From: Deltaproteobacteria bacterium
GTDB lineage: Bacteria > Myxococcota > Myxococcia > Myxococcales > 40CM-4-68-19
Length of the DNA: 64,000 bases
Direction: 5' to 3'
Assembly: GCA_005879315.1 (NCBI GenBank)
Contig: VBLC01000061.1
Location: 1 to 64,000 of the forward strand
Position 1 is the stretch's first letter. Each line of letters starts with the position of its first letter. The notes under the pieces are model-generated. The model did not search any database. It worked only from the letters and a program-made list of their open reading frames with translations, and had not been told where the DNA came from. Shown here piece after piece: positions 41,887 through 51,622 of the stretch. The position numbers were made by a program, and so were the translations under genes.

Positions 41887-42753
41887 GTGGCCTTCTTCCT
41901 CCAGTCCGTCCTCAGCGGCGTGCTCATCGGCGGCATCTATGCGCTGATCGGCATCGGCCTGACGCTCATCTTCGGCGTCATGCGCATCATCAATTTCGCC
42001 CAGGGCGAGCTGGTGATGGTGGGCATGTACGTCACCTTCTTTCTCTTCCGGCTGGCGGGGATCGATCCCTTCCTCTCGGTCTTGCTGACGATGCCCGCGC
42101 TCTTCGTCCTCGGCGCCATCCTGCAATCGACCTTGATCAACCGCGTGCTCGACGCGCTGCCGCAGAACCAGATCCTGCTCACCATCGGCATCGGCCTCGT
42201 CTTGTCGAATACCGCGATGCTGGTCTTCACCTCCGACTATCGGATCCTCTCGACCAGCTATTCCTCCTCCAGCGTGGCCATCTCGGGAGTCCACCTCTCC
42301 ACGCCTTTGCTCTATTGCTTCGCCATCACCGTCGTCATCACTGGCGCCTTGTACTGGTTCCTCATCCGCACCGACACCGGCTGCGCCATCCGGGCCACCG
42401 CGCAGGACCGCGAAGCTGCCCAGCTGATGGGCGTGGACGTGCGCCGGATGAGCGTTCTCGCCTTCGGTCTGGGCGCGGCCCTGGCGGGCGCGGCGGGCGC
42501 GCTGGTCTCGCCCACCTATTACATCTATCCGCAGGTCGGCGGCGCCTTCACCTTGAAAGCCTTCGTGGTGGTGGTGCTGGGCGGAATGGGCAGCATCGTC
42601 GGCGCGACGCTCGGCGGGGTCATCATCGGCACCGCCGAGTCGCTGGCCGCTGCCTATGTCTCCTCGGGCAACAAGGAGATGGTGGTCTACGTCCTTTTCT
42701 TGCTGGTGCTTCTCTTCAAACCTGCCGGGCTTCTCGGAAAGAGCCGGATGTGA
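41887..42753 (+). CDS. livH: Branched-chain amino acid-type ABC permease, system 1
   Basis: This 288 aa LivH-type permease has GLTLIFGVMRIINFAQGE near the N-terminus and the GGMGSIVGATLGGVIIG motif near the C-terminus. The GTG start lies 3 bp after the sugar permease, so the two importers may share a transcript. The system comprises livH, livM, livG and livF here but no binding protein of its own; one is encoded at 47276. Confidence 0.85.
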   Translation: MAFFLQSVLSGVLIGGIYALIGIGLTLIFGVMRIINFAQGELVMVGMYVTFFLFRLAGIDPFLSVLLTMPALFVLGAILQSTLINRVLDALPQNQILLTIGIGLVLSNTAMLVFTSDYRILSTSYSSSSVAISGVHLSTPLLYCFAITVVITGALYWFLIRTDTGCAIRATAQDREAAQLMGVDVRRMSVLAFGLGAALAGAAGALVSPTYYIYPQVGGAFTLKAFVVVVLGGMGSIVGATLGGVIIGTAESLAAAYVSSGNKEMVVYVLFLLVLLFKPAGLLGKSRM

Positions 42754-43769
42754 AGCGGTACCTGCCGCTCGCGGCCTTGCTCGCCGCCTCGCTGGTCATT
42801 CCGCTCTGGGTGCACAGCCCCTACGCCCTGCACATCTTCATCCTCCTCTTCATCGCCGTCGCGACCGGCGAGAGCTGGAACGTCATCGGCGGATATGCCG
42901 GACAATATTCGGTGGGGCACGCCGCCTATTATGGCCTCGGGGCCTATGGCGCATTCATTCTCTTGAACAAGCAGATTCCGCCCTGGTTCGGCGTCTGGGT
43001 GGCAGTCGCCATCTCGGTCGTGGTGGCGCTGATCATCGGTAGCATCACCTTCCGGTTGCGCGGCCCCTATTTCGTGCTCGCCTCGATCGCGGTGGCGGAG
43101 ATCATCCGCCTCGGGGCGCTCAGCTGGAAGGATCTGACCAACGGCGCCGAAGGAATTCTCGTCAGCGATCTGCCGCCCCTCAAGCTCGGCGCCCATGTCA
43201 TCACCGACTGGAACAGCAAGGTCCCCTATTACTACATGGGGCTTGCGATGGCGCTCCTCTGCATCCTGGTCAATGTCGCCGTCAAATATTCCAAGCTCGG
43301 CTATTACCTGCAGGCCATCCGCGAGGACCAGGACGCAGCTCATTCCCTGGGGATTCCACTCGCCCGAACCAAGAATGCCGGGCTGGTCATCTCCGCTGCG
43401 CTGACCGCATTGGCGGGAAGCTATGCCGCTTTCTATATCGGCTTCATCGAGCCGCAGTCGGCCTTCGGCCTCGACGTCTCCGTGCAGCTGGTCTTGATCT
43501 GCATCATCGGCGGCATCGGCACGGTCCTGGGACCGATGGTCGGCGCGGTCGTTCTCGTCCTGCTCAGCGAGGCGCTGCGCGCGAACCTCATCGCCCAGGG
43601 ACTCTTCAAGCTCGGCCTCGACGAGACTTCGCCCACCGGCCTCTTCCTCAAGGAGAACCTGGCGCACGCGCACGTGCTCATCTACGGAATCCTCGTGGTG
43701 GTGGTGATCCTCTTCATGCCCGACGGCTTGGTCGGCTTCGCCGCCGCCCGGCTGCGGAGGCGCAAGTGA
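42750..43769 (+). CDS. livM: Branched-chain amino acid-type ABC permease, system 1
   Basis: This 339 aa LivM-type permease has the GYAGQYSVGHAAYYGLGAYGAF motif and the coupling-loop sequence QAIREDQDAAHSLGI. The GTG start overlaps the livH stop by 4 bp. A periplasmic-facing insert before the last helix (LFKLGLDETSPTGLFLKEN) is longer than usual. Confidence 0.85.
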   Translation: MKRYLPLAALLAASLVIPLWVHSPYALHIFILLFIAVATGESWNVIGGYAGQYSVGHAAYYGLGAYGAFILLNKQIPPWFGVWVAVAISVVVALIIGSITFRLRGPYFVLASIAVAEIIRLGALSWKDLTNGAEGILVSDLPPLKLGAHVITDWNSKVPYYYMGLAMALLCILVNVAVKYSKLGYYLQAIREDQDAAHSLGIPLARTKNAGLVISAALTALAGSYAAFYIGFIEPQSAFGLDVSVQLVLICIIGGIGTVLGPMVGAVVLVLLSEALRANLIAQGLFKLGLDETSPTGLFLKENLAHAHVLIYGILVVVVILFMPDGLVGFAAARLRRRK

Positions 43770-44500
43770 GCGCGCCGCTCCTGGAGGTGCGCAAGGTGAG
43801 CCGCTTCTTCGGCGGCGTGAAGGCGAATCTCGACGTTTCCTTCCAGGTCGAGACGGGGATGGTGCTGGGGCTGATCGGCCCCAACGGCGCGGGCAAGACG
43901 ACTCTCTTCAATTGCATCACGGGCTTCTATCCCCCCTCGCGCGGCGAGATCCATTTCGCCGGCCAGCGCATCGACGGCAAGTCGCCCGACCAGGTGTGCA
44001 GGCTGGGCATGGCGCGCACCTGGCAGAAGGTGCGGCCGCTCGCCAAGCTCTCCGTCCTCGACAACGTCGTGGTCGGCGCGCTTTTGCACACCATCTCGGT
44101 GCGCCAGGCGCGCGAGGCGGCGCGCGAGCATCTGCGCGCCGTGGGACTGCAGGCCCGAGCCGACGTGCTCGCGGGCGGCCTGCCCATCGGCGAGCGCAAG
44201 AAGCTGGAAGTCGCGCGCGTGCTGGCGACGCGCCCGCGCCTCATCTTGCTCGACGAGGTGATGGGCGGCCTCAACGCGCGCGAGAGCGAGGACCTGATCG
44301 GCCTCATCCTCGAGATCAAGAAGCGCGGTCTCACGCAGATCGTCATCGAGCACGACATGAAAGCGATCGTGCGCATCTCCGACCGCATCGTCGTGCTCAA
44401 TTCGGGAGAGAAGCTGGCCGAGGGCACGCCCAAAGAGGTGACCAGCAACGCGGCCGTCATCTCCGCCTATCTCGGTGCCAGCGAGGGAGCGAAGGCGTGA
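43766..44500 (+). CDS. livG: Branched-chain amino acid-type ABC ATPase, system 1
   Basis: This 244 aa product contains Walker A GPNGAGKTT and the Walker B-like segment LILLDEVMGGL, where the usual Glu-Pro is Glu-Val. The family-typical RTWQKVRPLAKLSVLDNVVVG segment and H-loop (VIEHDMKAI) are present. The signature region is LPIGERKKLEVAR, as in LivG. The GTG start overlaps livM by 4 bp. Confidence 0.85.
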   Translation: MSAPLLEVRKVSRFFGGVKANLDVSFQVETGMVLGLIGPNGAGKTTLFNCITGFYPPSRGEIHFAGQRIDGKSPDQVCRLGMARTWQKVRPLAKLSVLDNVVVGALLHTISVRQAREAAREHLRAVGLQARADVLAGGLPIGERKKLEVARVLATRPRLILLDEVMGGLNARESEDLIGLILEIKKRGLTQIVIEHDMKAIVRISDRIVVLNSGEKLAEGTPKEVTSNAAVISAYLGASEGAKA

Positions 44501-45210
44501 GCCCGCTCCTCGAAATGAAGGATCTCGACTTCGCGTACGGCGACGTGCACGTCCTGCACGGCGTCTCCCTGACGGTCGACAAAGGCGAGATCGTCACGCT
44601 GGTGGGCAGCAACGGCGCCGGCAAGAGCACGACGTTGCGCAACATCTCCCGGCTCCTCAAGCCGCGTTCGGGGGCCATCGTCTTCGACGGGCACGATCTC
44701 ACGAGGCTCAGCCCTCACGCGGTCGTCGAGCTGGGAGTGGTGCAGGTGCCGGAGGGGCGGCGCGTCTTTCCCGAGATGACCGTTCTCGAGAATTTGCGGA
44801 TGGGCTCGTACATCAAGTCGGCGCGCCCCGATCGGGAGAAGAACATCGAGCGCGCCCTGGCGCTCTTCCCGCGCCTGCGCGAACGGCGCAATCAGCTGGC
44901 GGGAACGCTCTCGGGCGGCGAGCAGCAGATGCTCGCCATCGGCAGGGGGCTGATGACCAAGCCGCGGCTTCTCTTGCTCGACGAGCCGTCCTTGGGGCTC
45001 TCGCCGCTTCTGGTCAAGACCATCTTCGACACCATCGCGGAGATCAACGCGCAGGGCACGACCGTTCTGTTGGTGGAGCAGAACGTCTTCCAGTCGCTGC
45101 GCATCGCACACCGCGGGTACGTGCTCGAGACGGGGCGGATGGTGCTCTCCGGCAGCGGTCAGGACCTGCTCGGCAATGAGCAGGTCAAGGCCGCCTTCCT
45201 CGGCGTTTGA
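44497..45210 (+). CDS. livF: Branched-chain amino acid-type ABC ATPase, system 1
   Basis: This 237 aa product contains Walker A GSNGAGKST, signature LSGGEQQM, Walker B LLLLDEPS and LVEQNVFQ after the H-loop region, as in LivF. The GTG start overlaps livG by 4 bp. It is convergent with the OsmC-like gene, whose stop lies 5 bp away. Confidence 0.9.
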   Translation: MSPLLEMKDLDFAYGDVHVLHGVSLTVDKGEIVTLVGSNGAGKSTTLRNISRLLKPRSGAIVFDGHDLTRLSPHAVVELGVVQVPEGRRVFPEMTVLENLRMGSYIKSARPDREKNIERALALFPRLRERRNQLAGTLSGGEQQMLAIGRGLMTKPRLLLLDEPSLGLSPLLVKTIFDTIAEINAQGTTVLLVEQNVFQSLRIAHRGYVLETGRMVLSGSGQDLLGNEQVKAAFLGV

Positions 45211-45214
45211 AGCT

Positions 45215-45682
45215 TCACTGCTCGAGGACGAGCTCGGTGGTGATGGCGATGCTCCCCTTCAAGGATCGGTAGACGGGGCATTTGTCGGCGTAGAAGCCGT
45301 GCACGCGCTCGGCCGTCGCGCGCTGCTCCTCGCCGGCCTTGAGCCGCATCTTGACGTGGATGCGCTTGATCACCAGCACGCCGTCCTCGACTTCGACTTC
45401 GCCCTCGGCGTCCGCCGCCAGCCGCCCTTGCGACGCATCGATCTTGCGCGCCTCCAGCGCGCCCCCGAAGGTTCCGACCAGTCAACCCGCCGCTGCGGCG
45501 ACGACATAGTCGAGCGTCGTGGCGTGCTCCTCGAAAGTTCCCGGCACGGCTTTGTAGTGCACGGCCACCGGGCCGTGAGTCGAGAAGAGGATCGGCTCCT
45601 TCTCCACCGGCAGCCACGCCTTGCGCAAGGGACCCTTGACGCGCTCGATGCGGACCTTCGATCGATAAGCGACTTCGGCCAC
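45215..45682 (-). CDS. OsmC-family protein with in-frame UGA at the catalytic Cys (candidate selenoprotein)
   Basis: Reading through TGA at codon 67 (45482-45484) gives a 155 aa OsmC-like protein. The first half ends TTLDYVVAAAAG; after the TGA the frame continues LVGTFGGALEARKID and later ADKCPVYRSL, with the second redox Cys at C135. OsmC-type peroxidases carry a Cys exactly where the TGA falls. GTG 45682 has a GGAGG ribosome site 6 bp upstream. Codon use is normal on both sides of the TGA, and a short hairpin lies 25 nt downstream of it. OsmC-like selenoproteins have been reported in environmental sequence surveys. The alternative is a nonsense mutation. No sel genes are in the window. Confidence 0.75.
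45446..45481 (-). other. Bacterial SECIS-like hairpin after the UGA
   Basis: On the minus strand, 25 nt after the TGA a stem GCGCGC (45462-45457) with loop TGGAG (45456-45452) closes on GCGCGC (45451-45446). Spacing, loop size and a G in the first two loop positions fit loose bacterial SECIS rules, but GC-rich hairpins are common in this genome. Confidence 0.45.
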
Positions 45683-45805
45683 GGCAACCTCCGCGCCTGA
45701 GTGGAGCGAGTCTCATAACGGCCTCGCCCGGAGACCACAAGCGGGAGCGGCCAGGCGGCCTCGCGCTCGACTCAGGATCGTTAATCTGCTTTCTTAGCGC
45801 CCCTC

Positions 45806-46554
<749 letters not shown>

Positions 46555-46558
<4 letters not shown>

Positions 46559-47256
46559 CCGAGATGCTCCGGGTCAGCGACCTGCACTCTTTCTATGGAG
46601 AGTCGCACATCCTCCACGGAGTGGACTTCGTGGTCGAGCGCGGCGAGTTGGTCACCCTGCTCGGCCGCAACGGCGCGGGGCGCACCACCACGCTGAAATC
46701 GATCCTCGGCCTGGTCGACCGACGCAGCGGTTCGATCGTCCTCAACGGCCGCGAGGTGATCGATCTCGCGCCGCACCGGATCGCGCGCCTCGGCGTCGGC
46801 TGGTGTCCCGAGGAGCGCGGCATTTTCGCCAGCCTCTCCGCCGAAGAGAACCTGCTGCTCTTGCCGGAATTCTCCTCCGAAGGAATGAGCGTCGAGGAGA
46901 TCTACCGGATGTTCCCCAACCTCTACGAGCGGCGGAAGAGCCCGGGCATGCGCCTCTCCGGCGGCGAGCAGCAGATGCTGGCGATGGCCCGCATCCTCCG
47001 CACCGGCGCGCGCCTTTTGTTGCTCGACGAGATCACTGAGGGGCTCGCTCCGGTGATCGTCCAGGCGCTCGGGCGCGTGGTGCGCAAGCTCAAGGAGCTG
47101 GGCTACACCATCGTCATGGTCGAGCAGAATTTCCGCTTCGCGGCGCCGCTCGCCGACCGCCATCACGTCCTCGAGAACGGCCGGATCGTGCAGACCGTCG
47201 GCAAGGACGAGCTGCAAGCCAAGCAGGGTCTCTTGCACCAATACCTCGGAGTCTGA
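46555..47256 (+). CDS. livF: Branched-chain amino acid-type ABC ATPase, system 2, Walker A Lys to Arg
   Basis: This 233 aa LivF-type ATPase has Walker A GRNGAGRTTT: the invariant nucleotide-binding Lys is Arg (codon CGC). Signature LSGGEQQM, Walker B LLLLDEIT (the usual Glu-Pro is Glu-Ile) and VEQNFRFA are otherwise normal. With LivG2 it would form an asymmetric ATPase in which this site may bind or hydrolyse ATP weakly. It overlaps livG by 4 bp. Confidence 0.85.
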
Positions 47257-47275
47257 ACACCGGAGGAAATCCCCC

Positions 47276-48481
47276 ATGCGCACTCTCGCTCTTTTGCTGT
47301 GCATCGCTGCCTCTGCCGCCGCCGCCGAGAAGGAGTCGAAGATCTCCGACGGCGTGGTCAAGATCGGCGTCCTCACCGACATGAGCGGCTACTACTCGGA
47401 CATCGCCGGCTCCGGCTCGGTGACCGCGGCGAAGATGGCGGTCGAGGACTTCGGCGGCAAGATGCTGGGCAAGCCCATCGAGATCATCTCCGCCGACCAC
47501 CAGAACAAGGCGGACATCGCTTCCAACACCGCGCGCAAGTGGTTCGACGAGGAGAAGGTCGACGCCATCGCCGACCTGGTTTCCTCCTCGACCGCCGGCG
47601 CGGTGATGCCCGTGGCGGCGGAGAAGAAGCGGATCACCCTGCTCTCCGGCCCCGCGACGACCGCCTTCACTGGCGAGAAGTGCACGGCCTACAACGTCCA
47701 CTACACCTACGACAACTGGGCGCTGGCCAACGGCACCGGCCGCGAGGTGGTGCGGCAGGGAGGGGACAGCTGGTTCTTCGTCACCGCCGATTACATCTTC
47801 GGCAAGTCCTTGGAAGAGGACACGAGCAAGGTGGTGAAGGCGGCGGGCGGCAAGGTGCTCGGCGCGGCGCGGCACCCCTCGCCCGGCACGACCGATTTCT
47901 CCAGCTTCCTTCTCCAGGCGCAAGCCTCCGGCGCGAAGATCATCGGCCTCGCCAACGCCGGGCTCGACACCGTCAGCTGCATCAAGCAGGCGAAAGAATT
48001 CAACATCACTCCGAAGCAGTCGCTGGCCGGGCTCCTCGTCTTCATCTCGGACGTGCACGCGCTCGGCCTCGACGTCGCCAAGGGCATGTACCTCACCACC
48101 GCCTTCTACTGGGACTTGAACGACGAGACGCGCAAGTGGTCGAAGCGCTTCTTCGAGCGGCAAGGGAAGATGCCCACCATGGTGCAGGCGGGGGTGTACT
48201 CGGAAATCCGTCACTACCTGGAAGCGATCAAGGCGGCCGGCACCGACGACGCGGACGCGGTCATGGCCAAGATGAAGGCGACTCCGGTGAACGACTTCTT
48301 CGCCAAGAACGGCCGCATCGGGCCCGACGGCTTGCACCGGCACGAGATGTACCTCGCGCAGGTGAAGTCGCCCGAGGAGTCGAAACATCCCTGGGACTAC
48401 TACAAGATCCTCAAGACCATTCCCGCCGCCGAAGCCTTCCCCACCGTCGAGCAGCAGAACTGTCCGCTGGTGAAGAAGTAG
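47276..48481 (+). CDS. Branched-chain amino acid-type periplasmic binding protein
   Basis: The product is 401 aa with signal peptide MRTLALLLCIAASAAAA and a type 1 periplasmic fold (VVKIGVLTDMSGYYSDIAGSGSVTAAKMAVEDFGG). The GGAGGAAAT ribosome site precedes the ATG. Such proteins bind amino acids, amides or aromatic acids; the ligand is unknown. It is the only binding protein for the two Liv-type systems in the window and may serve both. Confidence 0.85.
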   Translation: MRTLALLLCIAASAAAAEKESKISDGVVKIGVLTDMSGYYSDIAGSGSVTAAKMAVEDFGGKMLGKPIEIISADHQNKADIASNTARKWFDEEKVDAIADLVSSSTAGAVMPVAAEKKRITLLSGPATTAFTGEKCTAYNVHYTYDNWALANGTGREVVRQGGDSWFFVTADYIFGKSLEEDTSKVVKAAGGKVLGAARHPSPGTTDFSSFLLQAQASGAKIIGLANAGLDTVSCIKQAKEFNITPKQSLAGLLVFISDVHALGLDVAKGMYLTTAFYWDLNDETRKWSKRFFERQGKMPTMVQAGVYSEIRHYLEAIKAAGTDDADAVMAKMKATPVNDFFAKNGRIGPDGLHRHEMYLAQVKSPEESKHPWDYYKILKTIPAAEAFPTVEQQNCPLVKK

Positions 48482-48491
48482 CCGCGCCTCG

Positions 48492-49355
48492 ATGAAGGCG
48501 CTGTTCGGCCAGCTGCTGCTGGGGCTCATCAACGGCTCGTTCTATGCGCTGTTGAGCCTCGGGCTCTCGATCATCTTCGGGCTGCTCAACGTCATCAATT
48601 TCGCCCACGGCGCGCTCTACATGCTGGGCGCCTTTGCGGCGTACGTCGGCCTCGTGCAGCTCGGGATCGGTTACTGGCCGGCGCTCGTGCTCTCGCCGCT
48701 CGTGGTGGGGGTGTTGGGCCTCCTCATCGAGGTTCTGCTCTTGCGGCGCCTCTACGGGCTCGACCCCCTCTACGGGCTGCTTCTCACCTTCGGGCTCACG
48801 CTCGTTCTCGAGGGAGCCTTCCAGCAGCTGTTCGGAGTCTCGGGAAATCCTTATCCGATGCCCGCGCAGCTGAGCGGCGGCGCCGACGTGCGCTTCATGT
48901 TCCTGCCCTGGTACCGCGGCTGGGCAGTCGTCGTCTCGCTCTTGGTTTGCTTCGCGAGTTGGTGGGTGATCGAGCGGACCCGCCTCGGCTCGTACCTCCG
49001 CGCCGGCACCGAGAATCCGAGGCTGCTGCAAGCCTTCGGCGTCAACGTGCCGCTCATGTTCACGCTCACCTACGCCTACGGCGTCGCGCTCGCCGCCTTC
49101 GCCGGCGTCATGGCCGCGCCCATCTACCAGGTCTCGCCCTCGATGGGCTCGAACCTGATCATGGTCGTCTTCGCGGTGGTGGTGATCGGCGGGATGGGAT
49201 CGATCGCCGGATCGATCATCACCGGCGTAGGACTCGGGCTCGTCGAGGGAATGACCAAGTATTTCTATCCGGAGTTCGCCTCGACGGTGGTGTTCATCAT
49301 CATGGCGATCGTTCTCTTGGTGCGGCCGGCGGGCCTTTTCGGGAGGGAGCGTTGA
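48492..49355 (+). CDS. livH: Branched-chain amino acid-type ABC permease, system 2
   Basis: This 287 aa product contains GLSIIFGLLNVINFAHGALYMLGAF and GGMGSIAGSIITGVGLGLVEG as in LivH. It starts 10 bp after the binding protein. The coupling-loop segment reads RAGTENPRLLQAFGVNV. Confidence 0.85.
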   Translation: MKALFGQLLLGLINGSFYALLSLGLSIIFGLLNVINFAHGALYMLGAFAAYVGLVQLGIGYWPALVLSPLVVGVLGLLIEVLLLRRLYGLDPLYGLLLTFGLTLVLEGAFQQLFGVSGNPYPMPAQLSGGADVRFMFLPWYRGWAVVVSLLVCFASWWVIERTRLGSYLRAGTENPRLLQAFGVNVPLMFTLTYAYGVALAAFAGVMAAPIYQVSPSMGSNLIMVVFAVVVIGGMGSIAGSIITGVGLGLVEGMTKYFYPEFASTVVFIIMAIVLLVRPAGLFGRER

Positions 49356-50284
49356 AGGCCGCGCCCTGGGTCGAGCGGTTGGGCTACGCGATCCTCGTCG
49401 TCGCCGGGCTGGTCGCGCCCTTCGTCGTCTATCCGGTCTTCGCCATGAATGTGCTCTGCTTTGCTCTCTTCGCCAGCGCCTTCAATCTGCTGCTCGGGTA
49501 CACCGGCCTGCTCTCCTTCGGGCACGCCGCGTATCTGGGCGCGGCGGGATACGTGACCGGCTATGCCTGCAAGGCCTGGGGCTGGCCGCCGCTCTTCGGC
49601 ATCGCCCTCGGCACGCTGGTCGCCACCGCGCTCGGCTACATCATCGGCAGCCTGGCCATCCGCCGCAGCGGCATCTACTTCGCGATGATCACCATGTCGT
49701 TCGCGCAGCTCATCTTCTTTCTCGCCGTGCAGTTCCCCTGGACGGGCGGCGAGGACGGCCTGCAGGGCGTGCCGCGCGGAACGCTCTTCGGCCTCGTCGA
49801 TCTGAGCCGCAACCTGCCTCTCTACTATTTCGTCTACGCGGTCTTTCTCTTCGGCTTCGCCGTCATCCACCGCACCATCCATTCGCCCTTCGGGCACGTG
49901 CTCCGCTCCATCCGCGAGAACGAGGCCCGCGCCCTCTCGCTCGGGTATGACGTGGCCCGCTACAAGCTGCTCGCCTTCGTGCTCTCGGCGGCCCTCTCGG
50001 GGCTGGCGGGAGCGACCAAGTCGCTCGTCTTCCAGCTCGCCTCGCTGACCGACGTGCACTGGCACATGAGCGGGCAGGTCGTGTTGATGACGCTCCTCGG
50101 CGGGATGGGGACGGTCTTGGGCCCTTCGGTCGGCGCGCTCCTGGTGGTAGCGCTGCAGAACGAGCTCGCCTCGCTGGGGTCCTGGGTTCCGGTGATCACA
50201 GGCGCCATCTTTGTCGTCTGCGTGCTCGCCTTCCGCCGCGGCATCGTCGGGGAGGTGCAGGCGCTGGTGAAGCGGAGTTTCTGA
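49352..50284 (+). CDS. livM: Branched-chain amino acid-type ABC permease, system 2
   Basis: The product is 310 aa from TTG 49352, which overlaps the livH stop by 4 bp. LivM motifs are GYTGLLSFGHAAYLGAAGYV and RSIRENEARALSLGYDV. It is the last transport gene of the operon; a 3-hydroxybutyrate-dehydrogenase-like gene follows 34 bp later and may be co-transcribed. Confidence 0.85.
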   Translation: MKAAPWVERLGYAILVVAGLVAPFVVYPVFAMNVLCFALFASAFNLLLGYTGLLSFGHAAYLGAAGYVTGYACKAWGWPPLFGIALGTLVATALGYIIGSLAIRRSGIYFAMITMSFAQLIFFLAVQFPWTGGEDGLQGVPRGTLFGLVDLSRNLPLYYFVYAVFLFGFAVIHRTIHSPFGHVLRSIRENEARALSLGYDVARYKLLAFVLSAALSGLAGATKSLVFQLASLTDVHWHMSGQVVLMTLLGGMGTVLGPSVGALLVVALQNELASLGSWVPVITGAIFVVCVLAFRRGIVGEVQALVKRSF

Positions 50285-50318
50285 GAATGAGAATCAATTC
50301 GAGCGGGAGAGCGTGATC

Positions 50319-51068
50319 ATGAGAGGCAGAATCAGTTTCGTCACCGGGGCGGCGAGCGGCATCGGCCTCGCCATCGCAGAGGAGTTCGCCAAAGCGGGTT
50401 CGCGCGTCGTCATCGCGGACCTCAACGCCGACGCAGCCAAGGCAGCGGCGGCGCGCATCGGCGGCGAGGGAGTCGGTTGCGACGTCACCAAGGAAGCCGA
50501 GCTCAACGCCGCTCTCGAAAGGGCCGGCGCGGTCGACGTGCTCGTCAACAACGCCGGCCTGCAGCACGTCGCGCCCATCGAGGAGTTCCCGGTGGCCAAG
50601 TTCGAATTCATGCTCCGGCTGATGGTCGTCGCCCCCTTCATGGCCATCAAGCGCGTCCTGCCGCACATGAAGAAGCAGCGCTGGGGGCGCATCATCAACA
50701 TGGCCTCGATCAACGGCCTCGTCGGCTTCGCCGGCAAGTCGGCCTACAACAGCGCCAAGCACGGCCTGATCGGCCTCACCAAGGTCGCGGCGCTGGAAGC
50801 GGCGCCTTTCGGCAGCGTCACCGTCAATGCGCTCTGCCCCGGCTACGTCGACACGCCGCTTGTCCGGAACCAGCTAGGGGACCTGGCCCGCACCCGCGGC
50901 GTCCCGATCGAGAAGGTGATCGACGAGGTCATCTTTCCCCTCGTGCCGATGAGGAAGCTTCTTACCGTCCAGGACATCGCCGACTACGCGCTCTTCCTCG
51001 CCAGCGACAAGGCGGGCTGCGTGACCGGACAGGCCGTGGTCGCCGACGGAGGGTATACGGCGCAGTAG
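50319..51068 (+). CDS. 3-hydroxybutyrate dehydrogenase (SDR)
   Basis: The product is 249 aa. The cofactor motif is TGAASGIG; NNAG, a Ser and the YNSAK active site are present. The C-terminal signature NALCPGYVDTPLVRNQL with MRKLLTVQDIADYALFL and VVADGGYTAQ is characteristic of D-3-hydroxybutyrate dehydrogenases, which interconvert 3-hydroxybutyrate and acetoacetate with NAD. The ATG at 50319 is chosen; a GTG two codons earlier is possible. Confidence 0.9.
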   Translation: MRGRISFVTGAASGIGLAIAEEFAKAGSRVVIADLNADAAKAAAARIGGEGVGCDVTKEAELNAALERAGAVDVLVNNAGLQHVAPIEEFPVAKFEFMLRLMVVAPFMAIKRVLPHMKKQRWGRIINMASINGLVGFAGKSAYNSAKHGLIGLTKVAALEAAPFGSVTVNALCPGYVDTPLVRNQLGDLARTRGVPIEKVIDEVIFPLVPMRKLLTVQDIADYALFLASDKAGCVTGQAVVADGGYTAQ

Positions 51069-51110
51069 CCGCCCGCCTGCCCGGCCGGAGGGCTGCAAGC
51101 CGCGGCCGCG

Positions 51111-51380
51111 ATGGCGAAGCTCCTTCCCAGGAGGGGGCAGATGGATGGGAAGGGTTGGCGGCCGGAGTACGGCATCTCTGCAGAGGGGATCGAGATTCTC
51201 GGATTCGTCGAAGCGCTGCCGCGCGAGGTGCGGCGCGAGCTGGTGGAGGCCATCGCCGCGACTTGCCGGCGGCAAGGCTATCTCTCGCTGCACGACGACG
51301 TGCGCGCGCGGCTGATGCGCGAGCGGGCGCGGCAGTCGGATGAGATGGCAAAGGTGATTCCGCTCTTCCGGCGCGGATAG
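51111..51380 (+). CDS. Small hypothetical protein, 89 aa
   Basis: The ATG at 51111 or the ATG at 51141 (MDGKGWRPEYG) could start translation; AGGAGGGG at 51129-51136 is a ribosome site for the latter. The protein is mostly helical and charged, with a central EIVEAIAATCRRQGYLSL-like helix pair and a basic C-terminus. No family is recognised. Confidence 0.45.
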   Translation: MAKLLPRRGQMDGKGWRPEYGISAEGIEILGFVEALPREVRRELVEAIAATCRRQGYLSLHDDVRARLMRERARQSDEMAKVIPLFRRG

Positions 51381-51450
51381 TCGAGCTCTTGCGATCCGCG
51401 TGCCGGACCAGCGCGCTCCACAAGCGCGCGCGGGCGAATTGATCAGAGCC

Positions 51451-51511
51451 TGTGGACAACGCTGGAACGCCCTTGCGTTCCGCGCTGCAGCACGCGCGCG
51501 GAGCTGTGGGC
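51451..51511. promoter_or_regulatory. DnaA-box-like pair flanking a hairpin
   Basis: TGTGGACAA (51451-51459, reverse of TTGTCCACA) and TGTGGGCAA (51503-51511) flank a 7 bp stem GGAACGC-CCTT-GCGTTCC (51464-51481). TTGTCCACA is the common DnaA-box form in some GC-rich bacteria. The pair sits 112-172 bp before a helicase-loader gene cluster and could regulate it. Confidence 0.35.
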
Positions 51512-51622
51512 AACCTGTGCCTCACCCGGCAAATTTTCCCAGTGTTGACGAGTGGTTAGAGATGGTGCTAGCGCAATCGACCGATCGGTTTGTCGGACCC
51601 TCATGGGAGGATCGGCCGCGGC

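Noticed and set aside
45482-45484. TGA in the OsmC gene as a plain nonsense mutation
   Set aside because: Its exact match to the catalytic Cys codon, intact flanking frame and downstream hairpin favour selenocysteine, though this is not proven.
51451-51511. Chromosomal origin of replication
   Set aside because: Only two DnaA-box-like sites, no AT-rich unwinding region and no dnaA/dnaN/gidA neighbours.
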